Below, in pieces: positions 16,021 to 25,669 of a stretch of DNA of 64,000 bases. Numbering within the stretch: the stretch's first letter is position 1; every line of letters begins with the position of its first letter. The translations under genes and the position numbers were made by a program. The DNA lies in NCBI RefSeq assembly GCF_018069565.1, contig NZ_JAGPNL010000004.1, positions 496,001-560,000 on the forward strand. The letters are read 5' to 3'. Below the pieces are notes generated by a model, which did not search any database, was not told the DNA's origin, and saw nothing but the letters and a program-made list of their open reading frames with translations. This DNA is from Streptomyces tagetis (GTDB lineage Bacteria > Actinomycetota > Actinomycetes > Streptomycetales > Streptomycetaceae).

Positions 16021-16875
16021 ATGCGCCACCACCCCCAGCCGCCGCCCCCGGAACGCTCCGGGGAGCTGCGGCGCCGGTTCGCCGAGGAGGCCCGCTCCGA
16101 GCGGCCCGATCTGTCGGTGCTGTGCCTGCTGGTGGGCGCGGTGGCGGACGGGACGCTGGACGAGGCGGGGCTCGACGCCGCGCAGGTGGAGCTGGACCGG
16201 CTCGCCGGTGAGCTGCCCTACCGGCCGGGCGGCCCGCACGCCTGGGCGGCGGCCCTGCGCGAGCTGCTGGGCGGGCGGTACGGCTTCGGTGGCGTGCCCG
16301 CGGACTACGGGCGGCTGGAGTCGTCGCTGCTGCACGAGGTGGTGCGGCGCCGGCGGGGGCTGCCGATCCTGCTGTCGGTGGTGTGGCTGGAGGTGGCCCG
16401 GCGGGCGGGCGCCCCGGTGTACGGGGTGGCGCTGCCCGGTCACTTCGTCGTCGGCTTCGGCCTCGCCGAGGAACCGGTGCTGGCCGATCCGTTCGCCGGG
16501 GGCCGGGTGCTCTCGGGGAAGGACGCGCACGCGCTGGTGGCCGGGGCGACCGGCGGGCCGCTCCGTGCCGCGATGCTCGAACCGGCGGCGCCGCTGGACG
16601 TCGTCGCCCGCGTCCTGAACAACGTCCGGGCCTGGGCGGCGGCGCGTCCGGAGCGCTCCGACGTGGCGCTGTGGGCGGTCGACCTGGCCCTGGCGCTGCC
16701 CGCCCATCCGGCGCGGCTGCGCCACGAGCGGGCCCGGCTGCTGGTGCTGCGCGGCGAGTTCGCCGCCGGGGCGGCGGAGCTGGAGGAGTACGCGGAGGTG
16801 GCCGCCGCCGTCGACGAGGAGGCCGCCGAGGGCGTACGGGCGGAGGCGCGCGCCGCGCGGGCGCTGCTCAACTGA
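16021..16875 (+). CDS. SirB1-family transglutaminase-like protein
   Basis: The 284-residue protein has the family core LLHEVVRRRRGLPILLSVVWLEVARRAGAPVYGVALPGHFVVGF (about residues 100-145; key features are the GLP turn and PGHF), followed by DPFAGGRVL. Helical C-terminal repeats resemble TPR. As in other SirB1 proteins, the cysteine of true transglutaminases is not visible at the expected place, so enzymatic activity is doubtful. ATG 16021 follows GGAAGG and GAGGG. It is probably co-transcribed with the acetyltransferase and ends at a strong shared terminator. Confidence 0.8.
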   Translation: MRHHPQPPPPERSGELRRRFAEEARSERPDLSVLCLLVGAVADGTLDEAGLDAAQVELDRLAGELPYRPGGPHAWAAALRELLGGRYGFGGVPADYGRLESSLLHEVVRRRRGLPILLSVVWLEVARRAGAPVYGVALPGHFVVGFGLAEEPVLADPFAGGRVLSGKDAHALVAGATGGPLRAAMLEPAAPLDVVARVLNNVRAWAAARPERSDVALWAVDLALALPAHPARLRHERARLLVLRGEFAAGAAELEEYAEVAAAVDEEAAEGVRAEARAARALLN

Positions 16876-16890
16876 GCCGGGCGGGTACGG

Positions 16891-16930
16891 CGAAGGGGGC
16901 GCCCGGCGTGTGTGCCGGGCGCCCCCTTCG
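16891..16930. terminator. 17-bp perfect-stem bidirectional terminator
   Basis: The arms 16891-16907 and 16914-16930 are perfectly complementary, with loop GTGTGT. It lies between two convergent genes, 15 nt after the SirB1-like stop and 10 nt before the stop of the opposing gene. Confidence 0.9.
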
Positions 16931-16940
16931 GCGCGGTGGG

Positions 16941-18986
16941 TCAGCTCGGGTCGGTGTCGATGACGCCGACGCGGTTGTCGGTGCTCTTGAGCGCCGGGCG
17001 CAGGGCGCTGATCACGTCCTGGACGGTGACCGGGGTCTTCTCGCCGGTGGCGCGGTTGACCAGGACGCCGTCGAAGGTGTCGCCGTACAGCTCCTTGAGG
17101 GCGGCCTGGTCGTAGTACTCGACCAGCTTGCCGTTCTGCGCCTTGACGCCGAGGAACTTCCACAGCGAGTTGGCGGGGCTGAAGGCGATCGTGTGCGTGG
17201 CGTCGGACTGCACGGTGACGAGGCCGGACATCGCGGGCTGGGCGAACTCCTTCACCATCCGGTCGACCTCGGCGTCGGAGACCGTGGGCTGCCGGGCGGT
17301 GGTCGGGACCTTCACCGGGTCGGAGGCGCCGCTCTCGACCTGGGCGCGGTAGGCGCGCTCGATCGCCTGGGCGGACCCGGCGACGTCGATGCCTTTGCCC
17401 GCCTTGCCGTAGACCGGGACGACCTTGCCGGACTCGAAGCGGATCGAGCCCTCGGTCATCGAGCCGGCGCCGCCGGCCGCGCTGGTCAGGGCGGCTTGCA
17501 GCTTCTCCTCGTCGACGGGCATCGACGGTTCGACGACGCGCTGGTTGCCGAAGAGGGAGCCGATCACGGAGACCGGGTTGTAGTCGCTGCGGGCGGCGGC
17601 GCTGGCGGTGGCCTGGGTGTCGAACTGGAGCCCCGCCTGGTCGGGCTTGAGCGAGACGGTCTGCCCGTCCACGATGAGCTTGAGCGGCTTGCCGGTGCGG
17701 TCCCCGAAGGCGGAGTCGAGCTTCTCGACGGCGTCGTCGCGGGTGCCGCCGCCGATGTCGACGCCGAGCACGGTGGTGCCCTTGGGCACGTCGGAGCGGT
17801 TCATCAGCAGGCCCGCGCCGTAGGCGATGCCGCCGACCAGGAACACGCCGACGCCGAGCAGGGCGAGCTTGCTGCGGCCCTTCTTGGCGGGCTTGGCGGG
17901 GCCGGGCGCGGGCTGCGCCTGCGCGGGCGGCCTCGGGGGCCCGCCGGTGGCGGGCTCGTCCGGGAACAGGTCCTGGTACGAGACGCCCTTGTCGCCGGGG
18001 ACGAAGGGGACGCCGCTGGTGAGGGTGTCGCCGGAGACGTTGCCCGGGTTGCCGAAGGGGCCGGGCTGCGCGGAGGCCGCCTGATGCTGCGGGGTGAGGA
18101 CGGCGGTGTCGTCGCTGAGCCCGGCGCCGGGGACGCGCGGCACGGAACCGGTGCCGGGGCCCTCACCGCCCGGCCGCGGCGGGGCGCCGAAGGCGTCCCG
18201 GGTGTCGTGGCCGTTCTCGGGGAAGTACGGGTCGTCGCGGCGCGGTTCGCCGGTGCCCGGGGCACCCGGACGCGCGGCGCCCGCCGAGGGGCCGGCCAGC
18301 GCCTCGGTGACGTCGAAGGAGCCGGTGCCGCCGCCGTGCCCGGGAGCCACGGGTCCGCCGGTCGCGCCGGACAGGCCGGGTCCGCTCGGGGAGCCGGTCC
18401 GCGCGCCGCCGCCGGTCACGCTCATGCCGCCGACCACGCCGGCGGGGCGGCTGCTCCCGCTGCCCGGCCGCGTGCCGCCCAAGGTGCCGCCCGCGCCCGC
18501 GGAGCCGGAACCGGTGGCCCCCGGAGCGCCCGAACCACCCTGCTGACCTGCGCCGTTGGCGGAGCCGCCGCCTTGAGGACCCTTGCCGGGAGCCGACTTG
18601 CGGGGCGCGAACCAGTCGCTGGTCGGCTTCTCCTCGGCGGGCGGGGCCGGTTGCGCGGGTTCGGCGGGAGCCTGCGGGACGGGCGGCGCCGGGAGACTCG
18701 GCGCGGTCCGCTCGGCCTGCTCCGGCTCGCCGCCCGCCGCGTCGGCGTCGGCGACGGTCTTGCGCACGACGACCGGCGGAATGGGCCGCGATCCGGGGAT
18801 GTTGATCCGGATACGGGTCGTCAGCGTCGTCTCCGTCTTGCGGTCCTCCGGACGCTTGGCCGAACGGCCCGCGTCCTGACCGGCGTCGGGAGCCGTGGGT
18901 GTCCCGTAGGGCGGAGTGCCCGAAGGGTACGCGGCTCCGCCACGCCCGTGGGGCCCGGAGGATGGACTGTCAGTTTCTCGACTCAA
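16941..18986 (-). CDS. membrane protein with disordered N-terminus and PG-binding (YoaR/VanW-associated) repeats
   Basis: The product has 681 residues if translation starts at TTG 18986, which has GGGAGA 7 nt upstream; an ATG at 19106 is the longer option. The first 370 residues are Pro/Gly/Ser-rich and cytoplasmic. One transmembrane helix follows (KLALLGVGVFLVGGIAYGAGLLM). The extracellular part has two related domains (GVDIGGGTRDDAVEKLDSAFGD..., then FESGKVVPVYGKAGKGID...RAYRAQVESG) of the PG_binding_4 type that normally precede VanW or L,D-transpeptidase domains. No catalytic domain follows. A peptidoglycan-binding scaffold is the best guess. Confidence 0.75.
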   Translation of the reverse strand: MSRETDSPSSGPHGRGGAAYPSGTPPYGTPTAPDAGQDAGRSAKRPEDRKTETTLTTRIRINIPGSRPIPPVVVRKTVADADAAGGEPEQAERTAPSLPAPPVPQAPAEPAQPAPPAEEKPTSDWFAPRKSAPGKGPQGGGSANGAGQQGGSGAPGATGSGSAGAGGTLGGTRPGSGSSRPAGVVGGMSVTGGGARTGSPSGPGLSGATGGPVAPGHGGGTGSFDVTEALAGPSAGAARPGAPGTGEPRRDDPYFPENGHDTRDAFGAPPRPGGEGPGTGSVPRVPGAGLSDDTAVLTPQHQAASAQPGPFGNPGNVSGDTLTSGVPFVPGDKGVSYQDLFPDEPATGGPPRPPAQAQPAPGPAKPAKKGRSKLALLGVGVFLVGGIAYGAGLLMNRSDVPKGTTVLGVDIGGGTRDDAVEKLDSAFGDRTGKPLKLIVDGQTVSLKPDQAGLQFDTQATASAAARSDYNPVSVIGSLFGNQRVVEPSMPVDEEKLQAALTSAAGGAGSMTEGSIRFESGKVVPVYGKAGKGIDVAGSAQAIERAYRAQVESGASDPVKVPTTARQPTVSDAEVDRMVKEFAQPAMSGLVTVQSDATHTIAFSPANSLWKFLGVKAQNGKLVEYYDQAALKELYGDTFDGVLVNRATGEKTPVTVQDVISALRPALKSTDNRVGVIDTDPS

Positions 18987-19142
18987 GGCAGGTTCTCCCG
19001 ATTGGCTCCGCCGCCCATCACACCTGAAAGCGGGCGGCTCGGCGGCGCGCACCACCATACTGGCCGCTTCCGGCCCCTCTCGCCGGGCCGCTGGGGAAAC
19101 CCGCACCCGACTCCCACGCCCGCGCCCCGGCGAACCGGTACG

Positions 19143-19571
19143 TCACTTCCCAAGTCGGGCGGAGTCGCCGTCCGGTTGCCGTACCGGCGCCAGGGTGGCG
19201 CACATCACAGCCACCGCGAGGCCGCCCAGGAGGAAGACGTAGGAGGCGGCGCCGGCGGCGAAGAGGAAGTCGCCTTCCGGGCGGCTGGTGGTGAGCAGGA
19301 TGACGGCGACGGCCCAGCCCACGGCGGGCACCGCGGCCCCCGCCCGGCTGCCGGTGGCCCGGCCCGCGCCGAGGCAGAGGCCGGCCTCGGCGGCCAGCGC
19401 GAGCAGCAGCCCGCCGGGGAACCAGCCCGGCTGCACCAGCGCCCCGGCGACGCCGGTGACCGCGCCGAGGAGAAGGAGCCCAAAGTGGATCAGGGCCCGC
19501 CCGGCGGAGGGCAGGCGCAGCGGCTGGGCGAGTGCCGGGGTGGGCGCGGGGCGGCGGTCGCGCTCGCTCAC
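19143..19571 (-). CDS. DUF6113-type membrane protein coupled to mshB
   Basis: The 142-residue protein has four predicted transmembrane helices (about 25-45, 52-68, 80-95 and 102-125) with short loops and a charged C-terminus. GTG 19571 overlaps the mshB stop codon (GTGA), so it is translated behind mshB. A small membrane protein also follows mshB in mycobacteria (Rv1171, from memory), suggesting a conserved but unexplained link to mycothiol synthesis or the envelope. Confidence 0.78.
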   Translation of the reverse strand: MSERDRRPAPTPALAQPLRLPSAGRALIHFGLLLLGAVTGVAGALVQPGWFPGGLLLALAAEAGLCLGAGRATGSRAGAAVPAVGWAVAVILLTTSRPEGDFLFAAGAASYVFLLGGLAVAVMCATLAPVRQPDGDSARLGK

Positions 19572-20470
19572 GGTGTCTCCCCGATCCCGGCGAAGAGGTC
19601 GTCCTCGCGGCCGGCGCCGGTGCGCTCGCCGCGCACCAGTTCGTAGTACTCGGTGGTGAAGAGGGGCTGGGCCAGCTCGTTGGAGAGGGCGAAGAACTCC
19701 CCGGCGACCTCGATCTGGGTGGCGTGGGCGCGCATCGCGGCGGCCTTGGCGGCCGGGGCGGTGCCCTCGCCGCGGATCTCGGTGGTGATCCGCTCGTCGT
19801 CGACGACGCCGGGCACGTCCCGGACGCCCGCCGCCTCGGCGAAGGGGAGGCCCGGCAGCTCCTCGCGCAGGCGGGCGAAGGCGGACTCGGCGGTGGAGCG
19901 GGGGACGCGGTTCCAGTAGACCTTCGCGATCGGGTGGCCTTCCGCGGCGGCGAGTTCCGCGGCGCGCATGGCGATGCGGTGGGCCTGGATGTGGTCGGGG
20001 TGGCCGTAGCCGCCGTCGGGGTCGTAGGTGACGAGGACCTGCGGGCGGACCTCGCGGACGACGTCGAGGAGGAGGCCGGCGGCCTGGTCGACGTCGGCCT
20101 GCCAGAGGCAGCCGGGGTCGTCGTTGTCGGGCAGGCCCATCATCCCGGAGTCGGCGTACCGGCCCGGCCCGCCCAGGAGGCGGAAGTCGTCGACGCCGAG
20201 GGCGCGCATCGCGGCGGTCAGCTCGCCGAGCCGGTGTTCGCCGAGGGCGGCGCCGCCGAGGTGGGCCAGCTCGGGCGGGATGACCTCGCCCCGCTCGCCC
20301 AGGGTGCAGGTCACCAGGGTCACGTGGGCGCCCTCGGCCGCGTAACGGGCCATGGTGACGCCGTTGTTGATCGACTCGTCGTCCGGGTGCGCGTGCACCA
20401 GCAGCAGCCGCCGGGCACGGCGGGGCGGGGCTGCCCCCGGCCGGACGTCGGGGGAGGGCGGTTCCGTCAT
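19568..20470 (-). CDS. mshB: N-acetyl-1-D-myo-inositol-2-amino-2-deoxy-alpha-D-glucopyranoside deacetylase (mycothiol biosynthesis)
   Basis: The 300-residue zinc deacetylase of the LmbE/PIG-L family starts at ATG 20470. It has HAHPDDES near the N-terminus (zinc-binding His and Asp plus catalytic Asp) and GYGHPDHIQAHR with the third zinc His. The middle and C-terminal parts match MshB rather than the mycothiol conjugate amidase Mca. It removes the acetyl group from GlcNAc-Ins to give GlcN-Ins, the second step to mycothiol, the actinobacterial redox thiol. It is translationally coupled to the downstream membrane gene. Confidence 0.93.
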   Translation of the reverse strand: MTEPPSPDVRPGAAPPRRARRLLLVHAHPDDESINNGVTMARYAAEGAHVTLVTCTLGERGEVIPPELAHLGGAALGEHRLGELTAAMRALGVDDFRLLGGPGRYADSGMMGLPDNDDPGCLWQADVDQAAGLLLDVVREVRPQVLVTYDPDGGYGHPDHIQAHRIAMRAAELAAAEGHPIAKVYWNRVPRSTAESAFARLREELPGLPFAEAAGVRDVPGVVDDERITTEIRGEGTAPAAKAAAMRAHATQIEVAGEFFALSNELAQPLFTTEYYELVRGERTGAGREDDLFAGIGETP

Positions 20471-20645
20471 GGGCACCAGCCTACGAGGCGCCTGCCCCGG
20501 GCGAGGGCCCGTCCCCTCGCTCCGCACCGGGCGGGGTACGCGGGTGCGGGGCGGGGAGGAGCGGACGCCGTGCCCTCTCCCCGGGCCGCGGGGGCGCGGC
20601 GGTGCCCGCGCGGCTCGGGGCCGGACGACCGTACGGGGTCCGGTG

Positions 20646-20840
20646 TCAGAACTTGAGGTTGCCGATCATCCCCGCGATGTTCGTCGTCAGCTCACTGATC
20701 GTGGGCGCGACGGTCGAGGAGGCCAGGTAGAAGCCGAGCAGCATGCAGACGACCGCGTGCCCGGCCTTCAGTCCTGATTTCTTGATCAGCAGGAAGACGA
20801 TGATCGCCAGCAGCACCACCGCCGAAATCGAGAGTGCCAC
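20646..20840 (-). CDS. small conserved membrane protein of 64 residues
   Basis: The product has two hydrophobic helices (residues 3-19 and about 27-45) joined by a basic turn KKSGLKAGHA, and a C-terminal segment SELTTNIAGMIGNLKF. GTG 20840 is preceded by GGAGGTGA at ideal spacing, a strong ribosome site for such a small gene. It lies upstream of mshB in the same direction but 175 bp away. I recognise it as a type of short hydrophobic protein common in streptomycetes, without known function. Confidence 0.75.
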   Translation of the reverse strand: MALSISAVVLLAIIVFLLIKKSGLKAGHAVVCMLLGFYLASSTVAPTISELTTNIAGMIGNLKF

Positions 20841-21041
20841 GGCGGTTCACCTCCAAAGAACCCAGGGACATGGGGGGTCGGACGCGGTCGGGTCGAACAG
20901 TCGGAACCATGGGGGCAGATAAATCCACACAGCGGGCATCTGGTTGATACCCACTATGCGCTAGTGATCATAACTTTCCGTACGCGCGCATCGCTCGGCG
21001 CACGGCCGCACAAGGGGGCGCATGGCCAATATGGTCGGGGC

Positions 21042-23183
21042 ATGACGACCGAGTCCGGCACCTTCCCCCGACAGCACGCCCGCACCCAGCGGTTCACACT
21101 CGGAACGCCCCGGGCGTTCACCGTGGCGCCCGACGGTTCACGGGTCGCCTTCCTGCGTTCCGGCTCCGGTACGGACCGCTCGCAGGCCCTGTGGGTCCTC
21201 GACGTCGCGGACGGCACCGAGCGCCCCGCGGCCGATCCGGCGACCCTGCTGCGCGGCGCCGCGGAGCGCCTCTCCCCGGAGGAGCGGGCCCGGCGCGAAC
21301 GCAGCCGCGAGGGCGGCGCGGGCATCGTCGGCTATGCCACCGACGGGTCCGTGGAGCTGGCCGCCTTCGCGCTGTCGGGGCGGCTCTTCACGGCCGAGCT
21401 GCGTGCCGGCACCGCCCGTGAGCTGCGCACTCCCTCCCCCGTGGTCGACCCCCGGCCCGCTCCCGACGGACGGCACATCGCCTATGTCGCCCGGGGCGCC
21501 CTGCGGGTGGTGGGCGCCGAGGGCGAGGACGACCGGGCGCTGGCCGAACCGGACGGCGAGGGCGTCACGTTCGGGCTCGCCGAGTTCGTCGCGGCCGAGG
21601 AGATGAGCCGCAGCCGGGGCTTCTGGTGGTCCCCGGAGTCGGACCGGCTGCTGGTGGCAAGGGTGGACGACACCCCCGTCCAGCGGTGGTGGATCTCCGA
21701 CCCGGCCCGTCCCGACCGCGCTCCGCAGCAGGTGGCGTACCCGGCGGCGGGCACCCCCAACGCGGACGTACGGCTGTTCCTCATCGGGCTGGACGGGGAG
21801 CGTACGGAGGTCCTGTGGGACCGGGCGCGCTACCCGTATCTGGCGCGAGTGCACTGGTCAGCGGCGGGTGCGCCGCTGCTGCTCGTACAAGCGCGCGACC
21901 AGCGCGGCCAGGTGATCCTGGCCGTGGACACCGCCTCGGGGACGACCCGGATGGTGCACGCGGACGAAGACCCGGATTGGCTGGAACTTTTCCCCGGCGT
22001 GCCGTGCTGGAGCCCGTCCGGACAGCTCGTGCGGATCGCCGACGAGGGCGGGGCGCGGGTGCTGGCGGTGGGTGAACGGCCCCTGACCGGTTCGCAGTTG
22101 CACCTGCGCGCGGTGCTGGACGTGGGCGAGCGGGACGTGCTGGTGTCGGCCTCCGCCGGGGCGGACGCGGCCGATCCGGAGACCGGCGAGGTGCATGTGT
22201 ACCGGGTCAACGAACTGGGCATGGAGCGCGTCTCGCGGGAACCCGGCGTGCACACCGCCGTGCGCGCGGGCGAGGTGGGCGTGCTCGTCTCGGCGACCCT
22301 CGGCCGGCCCGGGAGCACGGCGCGGGTGCTGCGCGACGGAAAGCCCGTCGCAACGGTCGCCTCACATGCGGAACGTCCCGGTTTCTCCCCGCGCGTGACG
22401 CTCACCCAGGGGGGCGCACGCCGTGTCCCGTGCGCCGTGCTTTTGCCCACGGACTACCACGGAGACGCCCTTCTCCCCGTCCTCATGGACCCCTACGGCG
22501 GCCCGCACGGCCAGCGGGTGGCCGCCGCCCACAACGCCCATCTGACCTCGCAGTGGTTCGCCGACCAGGGCTTCGCGGTGGTCGTGGCCGACGGCCGGGG
22601 CACCCCGGGCCACTCCCCCGCCTGGGAGAAGGCCGTCAAGGACGATCTGGCCGCCGTCGTGCTCCAGGACCAGGTGGACGCGCTCCAGGCGCTCGCCGGA
22701 CGGTTCCCGCTCGACCTCGGGCGGGTCGCCGTCCGCGGCTGGTCCTTCGGCGGCTACCTCGCGGCCCTCGCGGTGCTGCGCCGCCCGGACGTCTTCCACG
22801 CGGCCGTGGTGGGCGCCCCGGTGACGGACCTGCGCCTGTACGACACGCACTACCAGGAGCGCTACCTCGGCGATCCGGGCGAACGGCCCGAGGTCTACCG
22901 CCGCAACTCGCTCGTCGACGACGCGGGGCTGGTCGACGCGGCCGGGCCGCACCGGCCCATGATGATCATCCACGGGCTGGCCGACGACAACGTGGTGGTC
23001 GCCCACTCGCTGCGCCTGTCCTCCGCCCTGCTGGCGGCCGGCCGTCCGCACGAGGTGCTGCCCCTGTCCGGCGTCACGCACATGACCCCGCAGGAGTCGG
23101 TCGCCGAGAACCTGCTGCTGCTCCAGGCGGACTTCCTGAAGCGCTCCCTGGCCGGCGTCACGGGGCCCGCGGCACGGGAGTGA
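21042..23183 (+). CDS. S9 family prolyl oligopeptidase / dipeptidyl-peptidase IV-like enzyme
   Basis: The 713-residue protein has an N-terminal beta-propeller (about 30-450) that restricts access of large substrates, and a C-terminal alpha/beta-hydrolase domain (about 470-705). The catalytic triad is visible: Ser568 in GWSFGGYL, Asp648 in HGLADDNV and His680 in GVTHMTP. LAEFVAAEEMSRSRGFWWSP resembles the DPP-IV Glu motif that holds the free N-terminus, which favours dipeptidyl-peptidase activity. There is no signal peptide, so it is probably cytoplasmic. It is convergent with an oligopeptide transporter whose imported peptides it could process. Confidence 0.88.
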   Translation: MTTESGTFPRQHARTQRFTLGTPRAFTVAPDGSRVAFLRSGSGTDRSQALWVLDVADGTERPAADPATLLRGAAERLSPEERARRERSREGGAGIVGYATDGSVELAAFALSGRLFTAELRAGTARELRTPSPVVDPRPAPDGRHIAYVARGALRVVGAEGEDDRALAEPDGEGVTFGLAEFVAAEEMSRSRGFWWSPESDRLLVARVDDTPVQRWWISDPARPDRAPQQVAYPAAGTPNADVRLFLIGLDGERTEVLWDRARYPYLARVHWSAAGAPLLLVQARDQRGQVILAVDTASGTTRMVHADEDPDWLELFPGVPCWSPSGQLVRIADEGGARVLAVGERPLTGSQLHLRAVLDVGERDVLVSASAGADAADPETGEVHVYRVNELGMERVSREPGVHTAVRAGEVGVLVSATLGRPGSTARVLRDGKPVATVASHAERPGFSPRVTLTQGGARRVPCAVLLPTDYHGDALLPVLMDPYGGPHGQRVAAAHNAHLTSQWFADQGFAVVVADGRGTPGHSPAWEKAVKDDLAAVVLQDQVDALQALAGRFPLDLGRVAVRGWSFGGYLAALAVLRRPDVFHAAVVGAPVTDLRLYDTHYQERYLGDPGERPEVYRRNSLVDDAGLVDAAGPHRPMMIIHGLADDNVVVAHSLRLSSALLAAGRPHEVLPLSGVTHMTPQESVAENLLLLQADFLKRSLAGVTGPAARE

Positions 23184-23481
23184 CGGCGGGTCGGTCTCCG
23201 CGGCGCGGGCGCGGACACCGGCGGGCGTGTCGGTCTCCCCGGTAGGACACGGGCACCGGCGGGCGCGTCGGCGGCGGTGCCCGCCCGGGGACGGCCGGGC
23301 GTGTCGGCGTGTCGGCGTGTCGGCGGCCGGGCCGTCCCGTGCGCCGGTCGGCGTGTTGCGACGCGCCCGGCGGGGCGGCGTAGCGCCGTACGGCGGCCTT
23401 CGGCGGGCCCGGGTGTGTCTCGCCCCGGACCCGCCGCCACGGCGGCCCCCAGGGCCCGCCGTGCCCGTCCGTGGCGCCGTC
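23184..23481. other. 298-bp intergenic region with short repeats
   Basis: Between two convergent genes. Three 8-bp tandem copies of GTGTCGGC lie at 23302-23325. They are flanked by GGACGGCC and GGCCGTCC, which can form an 8-bp stem enclosing them, a possible terminator. No gene is seen. Confidence 0.5.
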
Positions 23482-24676
23482 TCAGCCGCCGTCCGCCCCG
23501 CCCTCGCCGTCCTCCCGGTGCGCCCCGCGCCGCCGCGGGCCCACGGTGCCGGGTTCCTCCCCCTCGGAGGCCCCCGGCCCGCCCGCCGAGGGCCCTTCGC
23601 CCTCGGCGAAGGGCCCCTCCCCCGGAGACGGCCCCTGCACCGGCCCCGCCCCCTCCTCCGCCGGAGGCACCACCCGCTTCTCCTCCGCGAAGTGGCACGC
23701 CGAGTCGTGCGCCGCGGGCCCCCGCGCGTACCGGAACTCGGCCGGCACCGCCAGCGCCGGCACCTCCAGCGCGCAGCGCTCCCGCGCCTTCCAGCAGCGG
23801 GTGCGGAAGCGGCAGCCGGAGGGGATGTTGGTCGGCGAGGGCACGTCGCCCGTCAGGATGATCCGCTCGCGGCGCTCCCGGGCCTCCGGGTCGGGCACCG
23901 GCACGGCGGACAGCAGCGCCTGGGTGTACGGGTGGGTGGGGTGGTCGTAGATCTCGGCGTCGCGGCCGGTCTCCACGATGCGGCCGAGGTACATCACCCC
24001 GACCCGGTCGGAGATGTGCCGCACGATCGACAGGTCGTGGGCGATGAAGAGGTAGGAGAGGTCGAACTCGTCCTGGAGCCGCCCCATCAGGTTGATCACC
24101 TGCGCCTGCACGGAGACGTCGAGGGCGGAGACCGGTTCGTCCGCGACGATGATCTCGGGGCGCAGGGCGAGTCCGCGCGCGATGCCGATGCGCTGGCGCT
24201 GTCCGCCGGAGAACTGGTGCGGATAACGGTTGATGTACTCGGGGTTGAGGCCGACCACGTCGAGCAGTTCCCGCACCCGCGCCCGGCGGTCCCCCTTGGG
24301 CGCCGCCTCCGGGTGGATCTCGTACGCCTCGCCGATGATGTCGCCGACCGTCATACGCGGGTTGAGGGAGGTGTAGGGGTCCTGGAAGACCATCTGGATG
24401 TTGCGGCGCACGGCCTTGAGCGCGCGGCCGGAGAGCCGGGTGATGTCCTCGCCCTTGTACCGGATCTCCCCCGCCGTCGGGCGTTCCAGGTTGACCAGCA
24501 TCTTGGCGACCGTGGACTTGCCGCAGCCGGACTCGCCGACGATGCCGAGGGTCTCGCCCCGGTCCAGGTGGAAGTCGACCCCGTCGACGGCCTTCACCGC
24601 GCCGACCTGCTTCTTGAAGAGGATGCCGGTGGTGAGCGGGTAGTGCTTGACCAGCCCGCGCACCTCCAGGATCGGC

Positions 24677-24684
<8 letters not shown>
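23482..24684 (-). CDS. oligopeptide ABC transporter ATP-binding protein (DppF/OppF type)
   Basis: The 400-residue ATPase has Walker A GESGCGKST, Q-loop FQDPYTSLNP, signature FSGGQRQRIGIARGL, Walker B IIVADEPVSALD and the switch His in IAHDLSIVRH. After the nucleotide domain it has the oligopeptide-type C-terminal cysteine motif (GCRFRTRCWKARERC), linked in relatives to an iron-sulfur site. A further 65-residue Glu/Gly/Pro-rich tail (about 335-400) is unusual. Its start overlaps the end of the partner ATPase gene by 8 bp. It is the last gene of the second peptide-transporter operon. Confidence 0.92.
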
Positions 24685-25660
<976 letters not shown>

Positions 25661-25669
25661 GGCGGGGGC

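Noticed and set aside
16383..19646. A 1087-codon plus-strand frame opposite the PG-binding protein
   Set aside because: Antisense shadow of real genes and interrupts the 17-bp terminator; product has no recognisable fold.
23302..23325. Short tandem repeats considered as CRISPR
   Set aside because: Units are 8 bp and contiguous without spacers, and no cas genes are present. The same applies to the 13-, 17-, 18- and 21-bp arrays.
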